19,650 nt of DNA from Candidatus Heimdallarchaeota archaeon LC_3 (GTDB lineage: Archaea > Asgardarchaeota > Heimdallarchaeia > Hodarchaeales > LC-3). The position numbers and the translations under genes were made by a program. The stretch is taken from NCBI GenBank assembly GCA_001940645.1, contig MDVS01000093.1:1-19650 (forward strand), read 5' to 3'. Shown one piece after another: positions 14,864 to 19,650 of this stretch. How positions within the stretch are numbered: the first letter of the stretch is position 1; each line of letters begins with the position of its first letter. A model generated the notes under the pieces. That model had not been told where the DNA came from, searched no databases, and worked only from the letters and a program-made list of their open reading frames with translations.

Positions 14864-15778
14864 TTATTCTCTTACACGATATTTTTCTATTGAATCATCA
14901 TCGAATCCTGTTAAATCAATGTTTTCTTGATTAGTATCGTTTTGATAAGTATTTTTCTCTTCTTTCCGATAATATTGATCATCTAATTCCTCCGAATCAA
15001 ATTCAATCTCTTTCTTTTCTTTCAGGTACTGTTCATATTGGTCTTTCATAAAGGAAGTCAGTTGTTTGAACTCAACACTTTCCATAAGTTTTTTCGTCTG
15101 GTCTTTAAGGGATTTAGTAATCTCTCTATAATCGGGATCTTGGTACAAGACATGATTTAACAATTTCTTATCCTTAATATCTAGAAGAGTCATCTTATTT
15201 AGAAACATGGTAAAGCTGTTGTGATCAAAGCCTCGTTCTCCTTTCTGAATTAATAATGCTCCCTGATTGATCCCTGAATTATTAAAGACTCGATAAAAAT
15301 AGTATTTTGTTACAAGATCAGCTATTTGTTCCTGATCTTGGTGTTCTTCTCCAATACCAAGGTATGGATTTAATGGTGAGGTATAATAAGTTATTACAGC
15401 TTCTTTAATTGCAAAAATTGCTTTTCCGTAATCAATAACTACAAATTCTTCTTCATTATAATACTGGATGTCGTTTGCTATGTCGGGAAGGAATAATCCT
15501 GTATAGGTCTTTTCATTTACATCAGTAAAATCCAGATGTTCTGAATCAGCATTAACTAATAATCCTATGGCGTCTTCTCTGATGTCCATTCGTATGAATA
15601 GGTCTGCGTGAACATTTATTTCGAAGATATGATAATGTAAATCAAACGTTATACTCTTATTTTTTGAATCCACAGTTATTTTCGGGATTAGGAAATTATT
15701 TTTCGGGCCATGATAGTGGATTAACTCGTATTCATATTCTTTGGTTATTTTATAAATAAATATTTGTGTGGTCATCAT
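14864..15778 (-). CDS. Conserved-looking 304-residue protein of unknown function
   Basis: This is one of the best-formed genes in the window: an ATG start (followed by a second ATG), with AAGGAGA about 6 bases upstream. The first 160 or so residues alternate hydrophobic and polar positions in the manner of a beta-rich domain (TTQIFIYKITKEYEYELIHY, FVVIDYGKAIFAIKEAVI). The middle is helical, and the C-terminal 80 residues are highly charged, predicted coiled-coil or disordered, and end in acidic sequence (DLTGFDDDSIEKYRVRE). There is no signal peptide or membrane segment, so it should be cytoplasmic. I recognise no family. The gene is isolated by a 675-bp gene-free region upstream. Confidence 0.75.
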   Translation of the reverse strand: MMTTQIFIYKITKEYEYELIHYHGPKNNFLIPKITVDSKNKSITFDLHYHIFEINVHADLFIRMDIREDAIGLLVNADSEHLDFTDVNEKTYTGLFLPDIANDIQYYNEEEFVVIDYGKAIFAIKEAVITYYTSPLNPYLGIGEEHQDQEQIADLVTKYYFYRVFNNSGINQGALLIQKGERGFDHNSFTMFLNKMTLLDIKDKKLLNHVLYQDPDYREITKSLKDQTKKLMESVEFKQLTSFMKDQYEQYLKEKKEIEFDSEELDDQYYRKEEKNTYQNDTNQENIDLTGFDDDSIEKYRVRE

Positions 15779-16454
15779 ACTTCTCCTTTACAACAGGTGT
15801 GCTTATTCTAGTAACAGGATTCTGTGTTTTTTAATATTCACATGATTGAAAGTGAAAAAAATATCCGATATTAAGAGGTCTAGGTACGGAACGGAGAAAG
15901 ATTAAGTTTTCAATTATGTGTGTCCTGTGAGCTTATTGGATGCCATACAGCGAATTGAAACTAAACTACTCCATTGAGTCATCAGAAAATCTTTTATGAG
16001 ATGACTTTTCAGATACGGACTATTAGTGATTTTATTGAACAAAGTAATACTTAAACTAACGGTTTTGGGTAGTTGTTCATTATACTTGTACTGCCATTAC
16101 GAAGCTCAAGGATGAAACAATATTACAGGCTAGTACATACTTGATCGTATCTAGCAGCTAGCGATAATCTTACTTACTATCCCGACATTAAGATTTGAAA
16201 CACTGCTTAATAAGTAAATGAATATCAGTAAAACGGTTTCGAATCAAGAAAAGGAATGAAAAGCAGCTTCTACTCCACATTTCGAAACTAGTTTTTGGTC
16301 GGTAAATATAGTTGAAAGGTCAAAAGTGCTGCGTTTAATACAGGCTGCCTATTCTAGTCTCAATTTTTTCATTTTCAGTTTCGTGAAATTTAATATAGTC
16401 CCTCTGATAAGAGTCTGTCCAGTGAAGAATAACAATACATCAAAAAAGGTATAA
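15779..16454. other. 675-bp region without a recognisable gene
   Basis: Only frames of about 30-35 codons exist on either strand and none resembles a protein I know. The sequence looks less A/T-biased than other gaps here. One short hairpin is visible at about 16147-16165 (CTAGC-A-GCTAG core flanked by TATC and GATA). It must contain the promoters of the divergent genes at 15778 and 16455. Confidence 0.5.
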
Positions 16455-16661
16455 ATGAGAATGTATCCAGTATTAAAGCTCTCGTCAGAGGAAGAAACAT
16501 TAGTACTAAACAAAATATCTCAATTACGAGTAGAATTAGAATATTTGATACAAATAAATAATGAAACATTAATAGATTATTCTAATCCTGTGATAGCAGA
16601 AAATTTTATTGAATCGATTGGAGAGCTCTATAATCTAAATATTATCAGTTATGGGAAGTAA
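16455..16661 (+). CDS. Small helical protein overlapping the nuclease-like gene
   Basis: The product is a 68-residue, acidic, mostly helical protein (LSSEEETLVLNKISQLRVEL...IESIGELYNL). The ATG has AAAGGT about 6 bases upstream, giving good support for the start. Its last 11 bases overlap the first codons of the next gene, so translation is probably coupled. The family is not recognised. A small acidic protein placed just ahead of a nuclease-like protein could be an inhibitor or antitoxin, but nothing in the sequence proves this. It has no counterpart upstream of the second, truncated copy of the nuclease-like gene. Confidence 0.55.
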   Translation: MRMYPVLKLSSEEETLVLNKISQLRVELEYLIQINNETLIDYSNPVIAENFIESIGELYNLNIISYGK

Positions 16662-17283
16662 GAAGGACATGATAAAACTATACTCCTATCCAAAACGGAT
16701 TGTAAGATGGTGGAATTTTCATCAAAATTTCAAAAGAAAAAATCTTCATAGATGGAATTATGGGAGACCAGGTTTATGTCGAAATATTAATCATCCCTAT
16801 CACTTATCACAATTTGAAATTTCCTGTTGCAACATTTTATCGGAACATTTTGATCAATCAGAGATATTAGTCCCATCCCAGCATAAGTGCAAGACCAAGT
16901 TTGATTTTATTATCAAAGAAAGAATAATTGTCGAACCACACGCCTCATGGAGATGGAATAATAACAAAGAATACATGAATTATTATTATAGGAGAAAGCA
17001 TCTGGCTCTCAAAGAAGAAAAAACGAAAAATTTACCAGTCATTGTTATCCCCTCAATAATAGATCTAAGAATAATGAGAATTTTCTTGCACAAATATCAT
17101 GATCCTATCAAAGCTTTGAAACAATTAGGGCTCAATCTGATTAATAAATACAGTGTTGAACCACTAATAAAAGTTGATTATCAAAAAAGAACTAAAAAAT
17201 CTAAGATACTCATTCCACTTGCTCTTTACGAACTTATTATAGGAATAGTTGGTATTGCGACAAATCTCTCTTATTCTTATTGA
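16651..17283 (+). CDS. PD-(D/E)XK-nuclease-like protein with membrane tail
   Basis: The 210-residue product has a layout reminiscent of Vsr/DUF559-type PD-(D/E)XK nucleases. A helix with a conserved-position Glu (SQFEISCCNILSEHF, Glu56) is followed by the core strand pair KTKFDFIIKERIIVEPHASW. That gives Asp85, then Glu95-x-His97 where the family has Glu-x-Lys or Glu-x-Asp, and then a basic helix YYYRRKHLALKEEK and the strand NLPVIVIPS. The unusual His and the absence of a clear Lys leave activity uncertain. The N-terminal 50 residues are basic and aromatic (KRIVRWWNFHQNFKRKNLHR), and a hydrophobic segment at 186-205 could anchor the protein in the membrane. The ATG at 16651 lies within the preceding gene. 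A diverged partial copy is at 18776-19204. The nuclease assignment is inference only. Confidence 0.5.
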   Translation: MGSKKDMIKLYSYPKRIVRWWNFHQNFKRKNLHRWNYGRPGLCRNINHPYHLSQFEISCCNILSEHFDQSEILVPSQHKCKTKFDFIIKERIIVEPHASWRWNNNKEYMNYYYRRKHLALKEEKTKNLPVIVIPSIIDLRIMRIFLHKYHDPIKALKQLGLNLINKYSVEPLIKVDYQKRTKKSKILIPLALYELIIGIVGIATNLSYSY

Positions 17284-17353
17284 AATGCTTAATAAAATAT
17301 TTAAAATAAAGAATCGGGGAATTGTTAATTTATTATTTCAGGAGATTAAATAG

Positions 17354-17806
17354 ATGGGTAAGTTGAGGAAAAAATTTTCACTAAAAATCTTCAATTATGA
17401 TGGAGTGTCGAACGATATAGGAAATTACAAGTTTATGATGGGGATTTTTGCATTCTTTGGTATTCTTGTAGCCTATGCAAATATTACTTATTTTTTAAAC
17501 CAAAATGATTTATTTTATTTACTAGAAGCTAGCATTGTCTTAACAGTTTCTTTGATACAATTTTTCTATATATTGAAGCTTAATCGAACTCAAAATTATA
17601 ATGAGTTACTCGCTCTTACGTATTTTACGAGCATGTTCATATATTTTATTTTGCTTGTATTTGAAACACAACCATCAATTACCTTTTTTATACTTGCATA
17701 CGGTGTTCTCACTTTCTTTTCTTTTGTGTGGGGTGTAACTACCTTAGCTTTAATTATTAGTAGACGTTTATATGAAAATGAAAAAAAAATACACAAATAC
17801 TATTAA
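17354..17806 (+). CDS. Four-helix membrane protein of unknown function
   Basis: The product is a 150-residue protein with a basic N-terminus (MGKLRKKFSLK) and predicted membrane helices at about 27-47, 54-75, 87-104 and 108-136, ending in a basic tail (RRLYENEKKIHKYY). Both ends are probably cytoplasmic by the positive-inside rule. The ATG is well supported by AGGAGA about 8 bases upstream. It lies 70 bp after the nuclease-like gene in the same direction and may be part of the same transcript. No family recognised. Confidence 0.7.
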   Translation: MGKLRKKFSLKIFNYDGVSNDIGNYKFMMGIFAFFGILVAYANITYFLNQNDLFYLLEASIVLTVSLIQFFYILKLNRTQNYNELLALTYFTSMFIYFILLVFETQPSITFFILAYGVLTFFSFVWGVTTLALIISRRLYENEKKIHKYY

Positions 17807-17949
17807 TTTAGCTAATTCATAATTGGAATAAAATTTTAAAAACGATATCCAATTCTCTCTTGCTAACATTAATTATGTAATTATGTTTATTACTCAATTT
17901 CCTATTTAATGAACTATTAAAAGGGAAATATCAAAAAGGAAAAATAATT

Positions 17950-18243
17950 ATGTCTAATGATAATCAAAAATGTGCTTACAACCCAGATAAAGAAATGGTT
18001 ACCTATTGTGTTTGTTGTAGATGACCTATATGTTATCCTGATATAAGAAGGTATGATAAATTAGGGTTTAATGGAGTAATCCTTTCTGAAACAAACCCAA
18101 AAGATTATTGTTTAATTTGTTATTCTATAAAACTATCAAAGGATATAGAAAAGTTTTCCCGAACCATCATTTGGGCTACTGTAGCAATGACAGTAGTCAT
18201 CCAAGTAAATCGACCTGCTAAAATTGAAACGTATTGTTTATAG
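17950..18243 (+). pseudogene. Cys-rich zinc-finger protein gene with internal TGA
   Basis: ATG at 17950, with AAGGA about 9 bases upstream, opens a frame of 97 codons ending at TAG 18241-18243 and interrupted by one TGA at 18022-18024 (codon 25). Before the stop are Cys8 and TYCVCCR; after it are PICYPDI and later DYCLICYSIKL. Together this is the spacing of a B-box-like treble-clef finger (C-x2-C...C...C-x2-C) found at the N-terminus of many archaeal membrane-associated proteins. A short hydrophobic segment near the end (IIWATVAMTVVI) may be a membrane helix or its remnant. The TGA replaces a residue next to the 'PIC' turn, commonly Arg or Gly, so GGA, CGA or TGG to TGA are each one base away. 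Pseudogene is the simplest reading; selenocysteine insertion is possible but unsupported. Confidence 0.55.
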
Positions 18244-18333
18244 AAAAATTGAGAAAATCAAATGAAATTACTTTGAAGCAAATAGTTTTTTAAAAAACTC
18301 TCTCAAAGTTGTTTATAAAAGGAATAATTAGAA

Positions 18334-18744
18334 GTGGATGAATCAGATAATAGTTCAATGAACTCTAAGGCAGAAATTAAATTTTATAACACTAAATGGG
18401 GAGAAAATCTAACAAAAATTCTCATATTTGGAACTTTTATTCATGCTTTTTTAGGTTTTTACTATTTTGTCAACTTTCCAAAGGAAGGAAATTTTTTTAC
18501 AGACGTATTAGTTTTAATATTCTCAATGTGGCCGATTGCTTTGATTTTTATTATTTCTAAGTATTCTTCCATCACTTTTGGGGAAGCTTCTCCCACAACT
18601 ATTAAACAATATAAGGCTAGTACAATGATGGATCAAGATGAAACTCTATTTTATTTGGAAGTCTGCACTGTTCTATTAGGAGGATTATGGTATGTATTAT
18701 TTTTAATCGTTCTAGTTTTAATCAGAATTTTAGGAATTCTCTAG
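18334..18744 (+). CDS. Membrane protein of unknown function, three to four helices
   Basis: The product is a 136-residue protein with a polar N-terminal tail (MDESDNSSMNSK) and hydrophobic segments at about 27-46, 54-75 and a long one at 107-135 that may be one or two helices. Between them is a loop containing ASPTTIKQYKASTMMDQDE. GTG start with AAAAGG about 11-12 bases upstream. No family recognised, and no clear relation to the membrane protein at 17354-17806. Its TAG is followed within about 30 bases by the truncated second copy of the nuclease-like gene. Confidence 0.6.
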   Translation: MDESDNSSMNSKAEIKFYNTKWGENLTKILIFGTFIHAFLGFYYFVNFPKEGNFFTDVLVLIFSMWPIALIFIISKYSSITFGEASPTTIKQYKASTMMDQDETLFYLEVCTVLLGGLWYVLFLIVLVLIRILGIL

Positions 18745-18775
18745 TCTTTACTCTAGTCTCTACTCTTATTTATGT

Positions 18776-19204
18776 CAGCACTTTGATTCACCAGAAATAC
18801 TTACCCCCTCACAACACAAATGCAAGACTAAGTTTGATTTTATAATTAGAGATCTAATTATTCTTGAACCCCACGCATCATGGAAATGGAGTAAGACAAA
18901 TGAGTATATGGACTATTATTATAAGCGAAAACACTTAGCACAAAGAGAAGAAAAGACAAGAAATTTACCGGTGTTAGTCTTGTCCTCTATAAGCGATGTA
19001 AGATCAATGAAGGACTATTTAGAAAAATATATTGATCCGATCCATGCTTTAAAACGCTTAAGACTCAATTTAATTAACAAATACAGTATTGAGCCAATTA
19101 ATAAAATCGAGTATCACAAAAAACAAAATCTATCAAAGATACTTATTCCTCTAGCCCTTTATGAACTTATTCTTGGAATAGCAGGAGTAATAACGTTTTT
19201 TTAA
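18776..19204 (+). pseudogene. Truncated second copy of the nuclease-like gene
   Basis: From about 18776 the frame reads QHFDSPEILTPSQHKC, then KTKFDFIIRDLIILEPHASW, YYYKRKHLAQREEKTRNLPV and finally SKILIPLALYELILGI. It matches residues 66 onward of the protein at 16651-17283 closely through to its membrane tail, including the Asp...Glu-x-His positions. The first 65 or so residues are missing: the homology begins abruptly just after the stop of the preceding gene. The only ATG that could start it (18908) lies after the catalytic-like core, so the product would be a fragment. The two copies differ at many bases, so this is an old duplication, not a recent or assembly-made one. Confidence 0.75.
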
Positions 19205-19388
19205 TATAATTAATTAATCTCAATCCTAGTATCAAATAATTCTTTTAAAACTCTAACATAAATTTCACTAATGATTTTTATTAATTTTTGTCTTGTTCTA
19301 AAAAAATTGACTCCGAATGGAAAATATAATGAGAAAAGGGAAAAAAGAAATAAATAGAGAAAATTTGCTTATTATATCCCTTTACAAT
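19205..19388. other. Short AT-rich gap
   Basis: No gene was seen. A minus-strand frame across it and the repeats is explained by the repeats' 15-base period and is not counted as a gene. Confidence 0.5.
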
Positions 19389-19478
19389 ATAATTATTTTT
19401 ATCATAATTATTTAATCCATACTTATAAAAATCATAATTATATCCTGTATAATTATTTACTCGATAATTATTAACGAG
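19389..19478. repeat. Six tandem 15-bp repeats (iteron-like) before the AbrB-type gene
   Basis: ATAATTAT begins at 19389, 19404, 19434, 19449 and 19464, and the variant ATACTTAT at 19419: six units in exact 15-base phase, each an 8-base conserved half and a 7-base variable half. The last unit sits inside an almost perfect palindrome (19460-19478, CTCG...CGAG arms) that ends one or two bases before the GTG/TTG start choices of the following gene. The arrangement suggests a binding array for an autoregulatory protein. Confidence 0.7.
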
Positions 19479-19488
19479 TGTGTTTACT

Positions 19489-19650
19489 TTGAAGAAAATA
19501 ATCCAAGTCGGAACAAGTATGGGAATATATATTCCTAAAGAATTTAGTAAAGCTGGGTACACCGTTGGCACTGAGGTATCCATTTCACTGGAAGAGAACA
19601 ATATTGTTATTAGACCAAAACACCTTTATCAAAGTAGAATAAAAGAGATT
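19489..19650 (+). CDS. AbrB/MazE-type DNA-binding protein, partial
   Basis: The frame is open to the right edge, giving 54 residues beginning MKKIIQVGTSMGIYIPKEF. This is the swapped-hairpin AbrB/SpoVT/MazE signature 'xVGxSxGIxIPKE', followed by the second strand pair VGTEVSISLEENNIVIRPK. Proteins of this type are dimeric DNA-binding domains, most often antitoxins or transition-state regulators that bind their own promoter. The TTG at 19489 gives the usual family length before the signature; a GTG three codons upstream (19480) is an alternative. No strong Shine-Dalgarno sequence is seen. The six 15-bp repeats directly upstream are a natural target for it. If it is an antitoxin, a toxin gene should follow just beyond the window. 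Confidence 0.85.
   Translation, partial: MKKIIQVGTSMGIYIPKEFSKAGYTVGTEVSISLEENNIVIRPKHLYQSRIKEI

Noticed and set aside
5482..18024. Reassignment of TGA or TAG as a sense codon
   Set aside because: TGA ends several sound genes (for example at 11013, 14289 and 17283) and TAG ends others (9148, 9525). One gene is also broken by TAA.
19281..19601. Minus-strand frame with NNYxx pentapeptide repeats
   Set aside because: The peptide repeat is simply the 15-base DNA repeat read in frame, and the frame runs antisense through the AbrB-type gene.
1..19650. CRISPR array, tRNA or rRNA genes
   Set aside because: No repeat-spacer pattern with unique spacers of CRISPR length, no T-loop and anticodon arrangement, and no rRNA core sequence was seen.

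Overview
The window is AT-rich and has an archaeal character. TTTATATA-type TATA boxes lie upstream of several genes, TTG and GTG starts are frequent, and there are two stand-alone Lrp/AsnC ligand-binding (RAM) domain proteins. A small longin/roadblock-like protein and several lineage-restricted short membrane proteins resemble those of Asgard archaea (Loki- or Heimdallarchaeia-like), so an Asgard archaeon is my best guess. That is inference from protein style, because no rRNA or other marker gene is present. No tRNA, rRNA or CRISPR array was seen.

Layout. 1-390: the edge of a broken gene on the minus strand. 1-3.9 kb: a phosphorelay cluster with a soluble histidine kinase, a receiver-PAS protein with a possible leader ORF, a degenerate receiver, and a scrap that looks like another receiver. 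3.9-7.7 kb: small genes, comprising two RAM-domain proteins, a longin-like gene that has lost its usable start, a surface/membrane gene broken by two stop codons, and a YkgJ-like cysteine-cluster protein with a partner. 7.76-11.0 kb: a sensory operon with a NarX/PilJ-type methyl-accepting protein, a stand-alone three-helix membrane sensor, and a hybrid histidine kinase carrying the same type of membrane sensor plus a receiver. 11.0-12.3 kb: a palindrome cluster, then an HxlR-family regulator divergent from a double CDGSH iron-sulfur protein, with inverted-repeat operators between them. 12.4-13.5 kb: a transposase gene broken by a TAA, in a candidate insertion sequence of about 1.1 kb. 13.7-15.8 kb: short membrane proteins and one well-formed 304-residue gene of unknown function. 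15.8-16.45 kb: no gene. 16.45-19.2 kb: a small helical protein overlapping a PD-(D/E)XK-nuclease-like membrane-tailed protein, two multi-helix membrane proteins, a zinc-finger gene with an internal TGA, and a truncated second copy of the nuclease-like gene. 19.39-19.65 kb: six 15-bp direct repeats leading into an AbrB/MazE-type gene that runs off the right edge.

How the parts work together. The left and central parts are mostly signal transduction: kinases, receivers, a chemoreceptor and small ligand-binding regulators. The HxlR/CDGSH pair looks like a local redox-responsive unit. The rest is accessory DNA: at least five genes carry internal stops, a frameshift or an N-terminal deletion, and an inactivated transposase and a diverged partial duplication are present. 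Several of these broken genes are visible only when the reading frame is followed through the stop codon.
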